From Mycolicibacterium hassiacum DSM 44199 (GTDB taxonomy: Bacteria > Actinomycetota > Actinomycetes > Mycobacteriales > Mycobacteriaceae): a stretch of DNA of 64,000 bases. Both the position numbers and the translations under genes were made by a program. A model generated the notes under the pieces. That model worked only from the letters and a program-made list of their open reading frames with translations. It did no database searches and was not told where the DNA came from. How positions within the stretch are numbered: position 1 is the stretch's first letter; the number at the start of each line of letters is the position of its first letter. Positions 17,501-24,602 of the stretch are shown piece after piece. The stretch lies in the NCBI RefSeq assembly GCF_900603025.1, contig NZ_LR026975.1, forward strand, positions 4,836,001 to 4,900,000, in the 5' to 3' direction.

Positions 17501-18907
17501 CTGCAGCGGCTCGTCGCGGGTGTTGCCCCAGACCTGGGTGGCGAACGGGGCGCCGGGCACCACCAGCACCCGGCCCTCGGTGTTGTGCTCGTCGAGCCAG
17601 GCGGCGGTGTCGTGCCAGTACTGCGGGATCGCGTCGAAGGTGCCGGGCGGGGTGAGCCGGCCGGTCCAGGCCAGCGAGGTGGATGCCGCCAGCGCGACCA
17701 GCACCACGATCCCCACCGCGACCCGCCGGTCCCGTTCGGGATGGGCGAACGCCGACACCCACACCCGCCGGGGTGCGCTGCCCGGCAACGGGATGCGGCC
17801 CAGCAGGTGCGCCAGGCCGAGCGCGATCGGCAACCGCAGCAGCGGGTCGAGCTTGTGCAGGTTGCGCAGCGGGGTGCCGGCGGCGTCGAGGAACTCCTGC
17901 ACCTGCTGCGCCACCGGCGAACCCAGCCCGCCGGCGTATCCGGCGGCCAGCAGCGCGATCCCGACCAGCAGGATCGTGATCAACCGGCCCCGGGCCGGCA
18001 TCGACCGCATCGCCAGCCCGGCCAGACCCCCGGCCGCCACCAGCGTCGTCGCCAGCACCGCGACCGAACCGGTCACCAGCGGTGTGCCCGCACTCGAGTG
18101 CGGTGCGACGAACGGCGTCCAGGCGTGGGTGCCGCGCAGCATCTCGGTCAGCGACATCCACTGCGTGGTCACCCCGGACGATTCGATGTAGTCGAGGAAC
18201 GGCGGGCTGATCCGGCCCAGCAGCACCAGCGCGACCGCCCACCACGCGACGGCCAGCGCACCGCAGACGGCCCACCAGCCGGTGAACCGCCACCACAGCC
18301 GGTTGGGCCGGTGGCAGGCCCACCAGACCGCCGCGACCAGGCAGGCGCTGAGGGTGGCGACGGCGTTGACCGCGCCCATGAGCGCGACCGCCACCGCCGA
18401 GCGGGCGGCCAGCAGCCGCACCGGGCCCTGTCCGCGCAGCGCCAGGATCACCGGCAGCAGGACCCACGGCGCCAGCATCATCGGCAGGGTCTCCGAGGAG
18501 ATCGAGCCCAGCGTGGTCAGCACCCGCGGCGACAGCGCGAACGCGACCGCGCCGATCACCCGCGAGGTGCGGGTACCGATGCCCAGCGCCTCGGCGACCC
18601 GCAGCAGCCCCCAGAACCCGGTGACCAGCAGCAGCGCCCACCACAGTCGCTGGGTCACCCAGCCGGGCAGCCCGATCAGGTCGCCGAGCAGAAAGAACGT
18701 GCCGTGCGGGAACAGGTAGCCGTACGCCTGGTTCTGCGCCTGCCCGAACGGCAGCTCGCTGTTCCACAGGTTGAACGCGCGCAGCAGAAAGCGCAGCGGG
18801 TTGGCCGTGAGGTCGAGTTTGGTGTCGGGCGAGATCTGTCCGGGTGACTGGGCGAAGGTCAGGACCAGTGCCGCCGCAGCGACAACCCACAGCCAACGCC
18901 GCGACAG
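14585..18907 (-). CDS. aftD: Alpha-(1->3)-arabinofuranosyltransferase AftD
   Basis: A very large GT-C arabinosyltransferase (about 1,440 residues) that adds arabinofuranose branches to arabinogalactan and lipoarabinomannan from decaprenyl-phosphoryl arabinose, outside the membrane. Seen: N-terminal multi-helix GT-C core ('LLRVAEALGIGTRTSRVIGA', 'SSGVTTQWMSLTEMLRG'), a long periplasmic part with carbohydrate-binding-like modules ('GQWLQIDFDRPITNA'), and C-terminal membrane helices. Conserved N-terminal sequence ('PLSRRWLWVV...LTFAQSPGQ') reads in frame back to about 18910 but has no ATG, GTG or TTG before the GTG at 18658. A CTG at 18907, just after the stop of the DUF2613 gene, is used here. 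The downstream GTG would remove about 83 conserved residues. Confidence 0.93.
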   Translation of the reverse strand: MSRRWLWVVAAAALVLTFAQSPGQISPDTKLDLTANPLRFLLRAFNLWNSELPFGQAQNQAYGYLFPHGTFFLLGDLIGLPGWVTQRLWWALLLVTGFWGLLRVAEALGIGTRTSRVIGAVAFALSPRVLTTLGSISSETLPMMLAPWVLLPVILALRGQGPVRLLAARSAVAVALMGAVNAVATLSACLVAAVWWACHRPNRLWWRFTGWWAVCGALAVAWWAVALVLLGRISPPFLDYIESSGVTTQWMSLTEMLRGTHAWTPFVAPHSSAGTPLVTGSVAVLATTLVAAGGLAGLAMRSMPARGRLITILLVGIALLAAGYAGGLGSPVAQQVQEFLDAAGTPLRNLHKLDPLLRLPIALGLAHLLGRIPLPGSAPRRVWVSAFAHPERDRRVAVGIVVLVALAASTSLAWTGRLTPPGTFDAIPQYWHDTAAWLDEHNTEGRVLVVPGAPFATQVWGNTRDEPLQVLGESAWGVRDSIPLTPPQTIRALDSVQRLFAAGRPSAGLADTLARQGISYLVVRNDLDPETSRSARPILVHRTLAGSPGLHKVAEFGDPVGAGTLAGFVSDSGLRPRYPAVEIYRVDPPDAAIPVTPYLVDADAMTRVDGAPEALLRIDERRRLQGQPPLGPMLLTGDAERAGLPTPLVVVTDTPTVRETDYGRVDDHSSAIRTPDDTRHTFNRVMDYPAPGTEPVYGRWSGGRITVSSSAADSTALPHVAPGAGPAAAIDADSSTSWVSNALQSAIGQWLQIDFDRPITNATITITPSAPAVGAQVRRVEIATVNGTSTVRFEEPGKPVTAPLPYGETPWVRITAVATEDGSAGVQFGITDLAVTQYDANGFAHPVPLRHTVDVPGPPPNSLVAQWDLGSELQGRSGCARSPQGDVRCAPTMALAPEEPVSLSRTLTVPEPVTVTPTVWVRPRQGPKLADLVAEPNAARATGDADTIDILGSAYAAADGDPGTAWTAPQRVVQHRSAPTLTLKLPRPTEVAGLRITPSSSELPAPPRLVAIDLGDGPQVRRVARDAGPQTLAVRPRVTDTVRISILAWDDIIDRTALGFDQLKPPGLAEVVALDAQDRPIAAADAARNRGRTIELPCGRGPIIGVAGQFVQTSIRTTVGALLDGDPIPARPCRPEPIVLPAGQQELVVSPGAAFIADGIQLNGPLAHEIVPAATTPVAAGVWKADHREVTVEASERARVLVVPESINPGWEAHTADGTPLTPVTVNGWQQGWVLPPHTAGTVTLSFPSSKVFRAGLINGLALLPLLALLALVPARRPDPDLPPARTWRPGPVGAAAAVLGLGAIVSGVAGVLVAGAALGVRYLLRRREKLCDAVTLGTTAGAFILAGAVLSRYPWRSVDGYIGHSAGVQFLALLAVATLAASVVRFGDSDPPAAASGHRRPQHTLGGNGFATDRRRATIPRSVESGNRVDPPQRGGIAP

Positions 18908-18917
18908 CGGCGCGTCG

Positions 18918-19091
18918 CTAGCTGCGCTCGCCGTATTCCACCCTGTTGAGCACCGACGACGCCGGGTCGCCCGCCTGCAGCGGAGGCTTGGTGTCCTGCT
19001 GCACCATCAGCGTCACTCCGAAGACGGCAGCCGCGCCCAGCAACAGTCCGACCACGATGCTGGCCGCGGCGGGCACGAGGAACCGATCCAT
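18918..19091 (-). CDS. DUF2613 small membrane protein (Rv0236A type)
   Basis: A 57-residue protein starting 'MDRFLVPAAASIVVGLLLG' with one membrane helix and a conserved tail 'SSVLNRVEYGERS'. The ATG at 19091 gives exactly the length of Rv0236A; a TTG three codons upstream is less likely. It ends just before aftD in the same direction and is always next to it in mycobacteria, so it may be a partner or small subunit of AftD. Function is unknown. Confidence 0.85.
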   Translation of the reverse strand: MDRFLVPAAASIVVGLLLGAAAVFGVTLMVQQDTKPPLQAGDPASSVLNRVEYGERS

Positions 19092-19189
19092 AGCGGTCAA
19101 CCTAGCACGCGGTCCGGCGCCGCCCGAGCGGCGCGGCGGGCGGCGCCTCGGTCGCGGTCGCGCCGCCGCACCGACTAGTCTCGGGGTTC

Positions 19190-20365
19190 ATGGCCAAGTC
19201 CCGAGCGCTCTGCGCACTAGTGGCACTGTCCGGGCTCGTGCTGGCCTGCTCCCCGGCCACCGAGGAAGCGATGTCGGTGTCCGGGGTGCTCACCAAGGCC
19301 GCAGGACACGCGCCGCAGGCGCCGGCGCCCGCGGTGCCCGCCGCCCCGGCCTGCGGGCAGGGCCGGGCCCTGCTCGCCGAGCTGTCCACCCGCGACAAGC
19401 TGGCCCAGTTGTTGATGGTCGGGGTGGCCAACGAGGCCGACGCCCGTGCGGTGGTCAACAACCACCACGTCGGCGGCGTCATGATCGGCAGCTGGACCGA
19501 CCTGTCGATGGTGTCGTCGGGCGCGCTGGCCGCGATCGCGTCGTCGGCGACGCCGCTGCCGCTGGCGGTGGCCGTCGACGAGGAGGGCGGCCGGGTGTCA
19601 CGGCTGTCCACGTTGATCGGCCGACAGCAGTCGCCGCGCGAACTGGCCCGCACCCACACGCCCGAGCAGGTGTATCAGATCGCCCGCCAGCGCGGCGCCG
19701 AGATGCGCGCCCGCGGGGTGACCATCGACTTCGCGCCGGTCGTCGACGTCACCGACGCCCCGGCGAACTCGGTGATCGGCGACCGCTCGTTCGGCGAGGA
19801 CCCGGTCACGGTCACCGACTACGCCGGTGCCTACGCCCGGGGGCTGCGCGACGCCGGGGTGCTGCCGGTGCTCAAACACTTCCCGGGCCACGGCCGGGCG
19901 TCGGGCGACTCCCACGCCGGCGGCGTCACCACTCCGCCGCTGTCGGACCTGAACGAGGTGGATCTGGTGCCGTACCGGACGCTGACCGCACAGGCGCCGG
20001 TGGGGGTGATGGTCGGGCACATGCAGGTGCCGGGGCTGACCGGGGGCGATCCGGCCAGCCTGAGCCCGCGCGCCTACGCGCTGCTGCGCTCCGGCGACTA
20101 CGGCGGGCCGCCGTTCGCCGGCCCGATCTTCACCGACGACCTGTCGTCGATGCGGGCGGTGTCGGACCGGTTCGGGGTGCCCGACGTCGCGCTGCGCGCG
20201 CTGCAGGCCGGCGCCGACACCGCGCTGTGGGTGACCACCGCCGAGGTGCCCGCGGTGCTGGACCGGTTGGAGCAGGCCCTCGACACCGGCGAGCTGACGA
20301 TGTCGCAGGTCGACGAGGCGGTGCTGCGGATGGCGGCGATCAAGGGGCCGCACCCGAGCTGCTGA
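19190..20365 (+). CDS. lpqI: Lipoprotein beta-N-acetylglucosaminidase LpqI (GH3, NagZ-like)
   Basis: A 391-residue exported lipoprotein. The signal peptide ends in lipobox 'LVLAC' with Cys20. The GH3 domain has 'VDEEGGRVSRL', the His/Asp dyad loop 'KHFPGHGRASGDSH', and the nucleophile region 'IFTDDLSSM'. LpqI/NagZ enzymes remove N-acetylglucosamine from muropeptides during peptidoglycan recycling. Start is ATG at 19190, divergent from the DUF2613/aftD unit across about 98 bases. Confidence 0.95.
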   Translation: MAKSRALCALVALSGLVLACSPATEEAMSVSGVLTKAAGHAPQAPAPAVPAAPACGQGRALLAELSTRDKLAQLLMVGVANEADARAVVNNHHVGGVMIGSWTDLSMVSSGALAAIASSATPLPLAVAVDEEGGRVSRLSTLIGRQQSPRELARTHTPEQVYQIARQRGAEMRARGVTIDFAPVVDVTDAPANSVIGDRSFGEDPVTVTDYAGAYARGLRDAGVLPVLKHFPGHGRASGDSHAGGVTTPPLSDLNEVDLVPYRTLTAQAPVGVMVGHMQVPGLTGGDPASLSPRAYALLRSGDYGGPPFAGPIFTDDLSSMRAVSDRFGVPDVALRALQAGADTALWVTTAEVPAVLDRLEQALDTGELTMSQVDEAVLRMAAIKGPHPSC

Positions 20366-20423
20366 TTCGCGGCACCGACCGGCTGCTGCCGGTGTGGGCC
20401 TCCGGGTGTGGGCTGGGTCATTG

Positions 20424-20439
20424 CTTACGCTGGAGTAAT
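20424..20439. promoter_or_regulatory. Operator overlapping the tetR promoter and start codon
   Basis: CTTACGC-TG-GAGTAAT is an imperfect copy of the 16-bp palindrome at 24565-24580 (CTTACTC-CA-GAGTAAG). It overlaps a -10-like TACGCT (20426-20431) that would place the transcript start at the ATG, so the gene is probably leaderless and autoregulated. Confidence 0.65.
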
Positions 20440-21094
20440 GGCAGGTGGAACGAAGCGACTGCCGCGCGCCGTACGTGAGCAGCAAATGCTCGACGCCGCC
20501 GTGGAGATCTTCTCGGTCAACGGCTACCACGAGACCTCGATGGACGCCATCGCGGCGAAGGCGCAGATCTCCAAGCCGATGCTGTACCTGTACTACGGCT
20601 CCAAGGAGGAGTTGTTCGGCGCCTGCCTGGACCGCGAGCTGTCCCGGTTCGTCGACGAGGTGCGCAGCAAGATCGACTTCAGCCAGAGCCCGAAGGATCT
20701 GCTGCGCAACGCGGTGCTGGCGTTCCTGAACTACATCGACGCGCACCGCGCCTCGTGGATGGTGCTCTACAACCAGGCCACCAGCTCACAGGCGTTCGCC
20801 CACACCGTGCGCGAGGGCCGGGAACGGATCATCGACCTGGTCAGCCGGCTGCTGCAGTCCGGCACCCGTCATCCCGAGCCCGGCACCGACTTCGAGCTGA
20901 TGGCGGTCGCGCTGGTGGGCGCGGGCGAGGCGGTGGCCTCGCGGGTGTCCACCGGCGACGCCGACGTGCACGAGGCAGCCGAACTGCTGATCAACCTGTT
21001 CTGGCGCGGCCTGAAGGGCACCCCGGCCGAACACGCCGACCACGCCCCGGCCGAGCCCACCACCAACACCGCGGTGGGCGCGGCCGAGGGCTAG
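20438..21094 (+). CDS. TetR family regulator (Rv0238 type)
   Basis: A 218-residue regulator. The N-terminal helix-turn-helix is 'TSMDAIAAKAQISKPMLYLY' and the rest is a ligand-binding domain. The ATG at 20438 ('MAGGTKRLPRAVREQQ') matches Rv0238. An operator covers its start, and the same motif lies between fabG4 and fadA2, so it likely controls itself and that fatty-acid block. Its stop codon TAG is part of the target duplication of the IS481-family element that follows, so the protein is not truncated, but it has been cut off from its original terminator. Confidence 0.9.
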   Translation: MAGGTKRLPRAVREQQMLDAAVEIFSVNGYHETSMDAIAAKAQISKPMLYLYYGSKEELFGACLDRELSRFVDEVRSKIDFSQSPKDLLRNAVLAFLNYIDAHRASWMVLYNQATSSQAFAHTVREGRERIIDLVSRLLQSGTRHPEPGTDFELMAVALVGAGEAVASRVSTGDADVHEAAELLINLFWRGLKGTPAEHADHAPAEPTTNTAVGAAEG

Positions 21095-22062
21095 CTGTTC
21101 TTCACGGGTAGGTTGTGAACGCGTAGGCGGTCGATAGGTGTCATTCCGCCGATGCCGGTGTGGGGTCGGTGGTGATTGTAGTGATGCAGCCAGTGCTGGT
21201 AGGTTCCGGCGCGTTCGGCCTCAGAGCGGTAGGTCTGCGCATAGGCCCATTCAGTGGTCAGGGTGCGGTTGAATCGCTCGACTTTGCCGTTGGTCTGCGG
21301 CCGGTAGGGCCGGGTCCTCTTGTGGGCGATGTCGGGGCCGAGCGCTTCAGCGAAATTCTTTGACCGGTAACAGGATCCATTGTCGGTCAACACCCGCTTG
21401 ACGGTAATGCCATGGTCGGCGAAGAACGCGCTGGCGCGTTTCCAGAACCCCGCGGCGGTTTCTTTGCGTTCGTCGGCGAGGTCCTCGGAATACGCCAGCC
21501 GGGAGTGGTCATCAACGGCGTGGTGCAAGAACGTGTATCCCATGCCGCAGCGGTTGCGCCGGCCGGCTTGGCGACCCAGCTTGCGATGGCCGCCCCCGTC
21601 GGGGATGCGGCCCAGTTTCTTGACGTCGACATGGACCAAGTCGCCGGGAGCCGGGTGCTCATAGCGGCGGGGTTTGGGCCGGCGTACCGGCAACCCGGTG
21701 TTCTGGTCCAGGTGCCGCAGCAATGGCATGCGGTAGCGGCGTAACACCGCTTCTACCGTTGACCGCGCCAACCGCAAATGGGCGGCGATACGATGTGGGC
21801 CCCACCGCCGGGTGAAGCGCAGGTTGACGATGCGCCGCTCACGTCGTTTCGGCAACCGCAATGGACTGCGATGCGGCCGGCTGGGCCGGTCTACCATCGC
21901 TGCTTCGCCACCGTCGCGATAACGGTCGGCCCATTTCTTGGCTGTGGCCACCGAACATTGGAACCGCTCAGCAGCGCGCCGCAAACTCCAGCCCTGATCA
22001 ACAACAGCCTGCGCAAGCCGCAACCGCCCACGAGGAGTCAACGAAGCATTAGCGTGGACCAT
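21091..22062 (-). CDS. IS481-family transposase
   Basis: A 323-residue DDE transposase. The N-terminal helix-turn-helix is 'GWSLRRAAERFQCSVATAKK'. The catalytic triad is Asp in 'LVHVDVKKLGR', Asp in 'VLTDNGSCYRS' and Glu in 'NGKVERFNRTL', and the C-terminal tail is 'HHYNHHRPHTGIGG'. It looks intact. The stop codon lies outside the IS, in the CTAG target duplication, so termination depends on the target. It is the only full-length copy in this window. Confidence 0.95.
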   Translation of the reverse strand: MVHANASLTPRGRLRLAQAVVDQGWSLRRAAERFQCSVATAKKWADRYRDGGEAAMVDRPSRPHRSPLRLPKRRERRIVNLRFTRRWGPHRIAAHLRLARSTVEAVLRRYRMPLLRHLDQNTGLPVRRPKPRRYEHPAPGDLVHVDVKKLGRIPDGGGHRKLGRQAGRRNRCGMGYTFLHHAVDDHSRLAYSEDLADERKETAAGFWKRASAFFADHGITVKRVLTDNGSCYRSKNFAEALGPDIAHKRTRPYRPQTNGKVERFNRTLTTEWAYAQTYRSEAERAGTYQHWLHHYNHHRPHTGIGGMTPIDRLRVHNLPVKNS

Positions 22063-22169
22063 GAGGACCTCTCGGTAATCGGATGTGCGTGTTTGGTAAC
22101 CACACCGATACCGGAGGTCCTCACCTACTTCCGCTCACCACGCCGTTCACAACCTGTCTGGGAGTTACA
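21096..22169 (-). mobile_element. IS481-family insertion sequence (1,074 bp)
   Basis: Terminal inverted repeats of 26 bp begin TGT (21096-21121, and complement of 22144-22169), sharing AGGTTGTGAACG. The target duplication is GCTAGC at 21090-21095 and 22170-22175, matching the NCTAGN preference known for IS481. It has a single transposase gene. Confidence 0.9.
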
Positions 22170-22173
22170 GCTA

Positions 22174-22307
22174 GCGCCGTCACCGGTATGAGGTGAACGC
22201 GGCTATCGCGCCCGGGTGGCGGTGACGGCGCCGAACTACAGCGCCGTCACCGGTATGAGGCGAACGCGGCTATCGCGCCCGGGTGGCGGTGACGGCGCCG
22301 AACTACA
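22174..22307. repeat. Two 67-bp tandem repeats with terminator hairpins
   Basis: A 67-bp unit occurs twice (22174-22240, 22241-22307; one T/C difference) and its first 12 bases recur in the htdX 3' end. Each unit carries 11-bp arms GCGCCGTCACC and GGTGACGGCGC (22174-22184 with 22221-22231; 22241-22251 with 22288-22298). It probably served as a shared terminator for the convergent tetR and htdX genes. Confidence 0.8.
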
Positions 22308-23154
22308 GCGCCGTCACCGTCCCGAACAGATGCGGTTCGCCCTTGGTGAGGTGCCGCATCGCCAACTCCCAGCCGGTGTCGGTGCGGTCGATGTAGACGC
22401 CCGCGGTGGCCGGCAGCACCACCGGGCGGGCGAACCGCACCGAATACTTCACCGCATCCGGCAGCTTGCCCTCGATGTTCGCCAGAACCGCTGCGGCGCT
22501 GAACATTCCGTGCGCGATCACGGTCGGGAACCCGAACAGCCGGGCCGCGATCGGGTTGGTGTGGATCGGGTTGTGATCCCCACCCACCGCAGCGTAGCGG
22601 CGGATCTGCCCCGGCGTGATGCGCAGCACCGCGTTGGGCGGACCGAGTTTCGGCGGCTTCTGCGGCGGCGGCTTGGGCTGGTCGGACAGGCTGGTGCGCT
22701 GCTGGTGCAGGAACGTCGTCACCTGATGCCAGGCCGGGTCGTTGCCGACGCTCACCTCGGTGACGATGTCGACCAGCAGGCCGCGCCGGTGCTCACGCAG
22801 GTTCTCCGCATGCACCCGCACCGACACGGTGTCGGTCACCGCGATCGGCCGGTACTGGGTGATGTGGTTCTCCAGGTGCACCGAACCCATTGCGGCGAAC
22901 GGGAAATCGAACCCGGTCACCAGCTCCATCACGGTCGGGAAGGTCAGCGTGAACGGGTAGGTCAACGGCACCGTGTCGCCGAACCGCAACCCGGTCACCG
23001 CCGCGTAGTCGGCCACGTTGGCCGGGTCGATCCGCAGGTCGTCGACCGACACGGTGCGGTCGGGCAGCTGGTCGGGCCGCTGCACGAACGGCAGGGCGCC
23101 GACCGCCGCCCGCGCCATGTTCACCAGCGAGGGTGAAACCGGCAGGCTCACCAT
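22303..23154 (-). CDS. htdX: 3-hydroxyacyl-thioester dehydratase HtdX (MaoC-like, double hotdog)
   Basis: A 283-residue double-hotdog hydratase/dehydratase close to Rv0241c. The C-terminal hotdog carries the hydratase-2 motif 'YAAVGGDHNPIHTNPIAARL' with catalytic Asp and His. It interconverts 3-hydroxyacyl and trans-2-enoyl thioesters. ATG start at 23154, 18 bases after fabG4 on the same strand, so the pair is an operon. Last codons lie inside the downstream repeat unit. Confidence 0.93.
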   Translation of the reverse strand: MVSLPVSPSLVNMARAAVGALPFVQRPDQLPDRTVSVDDLRIDPANVADYAAVTGLRFGDTVPLTYPFTLTFPTVMELVTGFDFPFAAMGSVHLENHITQYRPIAVTDTVSVRVHAENLREHRRGLLVDIVTEVSVGNDPAWHQVTTFLHQQRTSLSDQPKPPPQKPPKLGPPNAVLRITPGQIRRYAAVGGDHNPIHTNPIAARLFGFPTVIAHGMFSAAAVLANIEGKLPDAVKYSVRFARPVVLPATAGVYIDRTDTGWELAMRHLTKGEPHLFGTVTAL

Positions 23155-23172
23155 GACTCGAACCTCCTGTGC

Positions 23173-24555
23173 TCAGGCGCCCAGCCAGGCCTGCCCGCAC
23201 ACCCGGATCGTGTTGCCGGTCACGGCATTCGACGCGGGGTTGGCGAAGTAGGCGATGGTCTCGGCGACGTCGACGGGCTTACCGCCCTGATACAGCGAGT
23301 TGAGCCGGCGGCCGACCTCGCGGGTGGCGAACGGGATCGCCGCGGTCATCTGGGTCTCGATGAACCCGGGCGCGACCGCGTTGACGGTGATGTTCTTGCC
23401 GGCGTACGCCTCGGCCAGGGCGTCGGTGAGCCCGATCATGCCGGCCTTGGTCGTCGCGTAGTTGGTCTGCCCGCGGTTGCCGGCGATACCGGCCATCGAC
23501 GACAGCCCGACGATGCGCCCGCCCTCGCGGATGGTGCCGTTGTCGACCAGGCCCTCGCTGAGCCGGATCGGCGCCAGCAGGTTGACCGCGATCACGGCGT
23601 CCCAACGCTTCTCGTCCATGTTGGCCAACAGCTTGTCGCGGGTGATGCCGGCGTTGTTGACCAGGATGTCGGCGTGGCCGTCGTGGTGCTCCCGCAGGTG
23701 CGCGGTGATCTTGTCGACCGCGTCGTAGGCGGTGACGTCGAGGGTCAGCGCGGTGCCGCCGACCTTGCCCGCGGTCTGGTTCAGGGCGTCGGCGGACTGC
23801 TCGACATCGATGCACACCACCTTGGCCCCGTCCCGGGCGAACACCTCGGCGATGGTGGCGCCGATCCCGCGGGCCGCGCCGGTCACCACCGCGACCTTGC
23901 CGTCCAGCGGGCGGTCCCAGTCGGCCGGCGGTTCGGCGTCGGCGGGGCCGATCCGGAACACCTGGCCGCTCACGTAGGCGGACTTGCCCGACAGGATGAA
24001 CCGCAGCGTCGACTCCAGGCCGGTGGCGCCCGGTTTGGCGTCCGGGTGCAGGTACACCAGGTTCACCGTGGCGCCGCGGCGCAGTTCCTTGCCCAGTGAG
24101 CGGGTGAAGCCCTCTAGTGCGCGCTGGGTGATCCGCTCGTGCGCGCTGCCGGTCGCCTCCGGGGTGTTGCCGACCACCACGATGCGCCCGCACGGGCCGA
24201 GGTTGCGCAGCACCGGGGTGAAGAACTCGTACAGCGCCTTGAGGCCGGACGGTTCGGTGATGCCGGTGGCGTCGAACACCAGCCCGCCGAATGTGTCGGC
24301 CCACCGGCCGCCGACGTTGTCGCCCACGATGTCGTAGTCCTCGGCCAGCGCTAGACGCATCGGCTCGACGATGCGCCCACCGGTGGACGTGGCGCCGGCT
24401 AGCGTGCCGGAGTCGCCTATCAGCAGCGGGCCGGCCAGCGGTTTGTCACCCGGCCGGTAGCGGCGCAGCTCCTCCGGCTGCGGGATGCCCAGTTGCTTGG
24501 CCAGGAACGATCCTGGTGCCGAATGCACGATTTGCGAGTACAGATCCGATGCCAT
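23173..24555 (-). CDS. fabG4: High-molecular-weight 3-oxoacyl reductase FabG4
   Basis: A 460-residue two-domain reductase as in Rv0242c: an N-terminal flavodoxin-like domain and a C-terminal SDR ketoreductase. Seen in the second half: cofactor loop '[17 protein letters not shown]', 'NNAGIT', catalytic Ser in '[13 protein letters not shown]' and the YxxxK in '[11 protein letters not shown]'. It reduces 3-oxoacyl-CoA/ACP, and the M. tuberculosis enzyme prefers NADH. ATG start at 24555, divergent from fadA2, with the TetR-type operator in between. The htdX-fabG4-fadA2 set gives three consecutive steps of fatty-acyl turnover. Confidence 0.95.
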   Translation of the reverse strand: MASDLYSQIVHSAPGSFLAKQLGIPQPEELRRYRPGDKPLAGPLLIGDSGTLAGATSTGGRIVEPMRLALAEDYDIVGDNVGGRWADTFGGLVFDATGITEPSGLKALYEFFTPVLRNLGPCGRIVVVGNTPEATGSAHERITQRALEGFTRSLGKELRRGATVNLVYLHPDAKPGATGLESTLRFILSGKSAYVSGQVFRIGPADAEPPADWDRPLDGKVAVVTGAARGIGATIAEVFARDGAKVVCIDVEQSADALNQTAGKVGGTALTLDVTAYDAVDKITAHLREHHDGHADILVNNAGITRDKLLANMDEKRWDAVIAVNLLAPIRLSEGLVDNGTIREGGRIVGLSSMAGIAGNRGQTNYATTKAGMIGLTDALAEAYAGKNITVNAVAPGFIETQMTAAIPFATREVGRRLNSLYQGGKPVDVAETIAYFANPASNAVTGNTIRVCGQAWLGA

Positions 24556-24564
24556 GAGATCGAA

Positions 24565-24580
24565 CTTACTCCAGAGTAAG
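24565..24580. promoter_or_regulatory. Palindromic operator between fabG4 and fadA2
   Basis: CTTACTC-CA-GAGTAAG has perfect 7-bp arms. It covers the -35 area of fadA2 (TTACTC at 24566-24571, then TACTAT at 24590-24595) and lies 10 bases before the fabG4 start. A near-copy overlaps the start of the TetR gene at 20438. Confidence 0.75.
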
Positions 24581-24602
24581 AACGGTCGGTACTATGGGTT
24601 GC

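Noticed and set aside
14519..18847. A 1,442-codon open frame on the plus strand
   Set aside because: It is antisense to aftD, has repetitive Arg/Gly/His composition and no family features; a GC-driven shadow frame.
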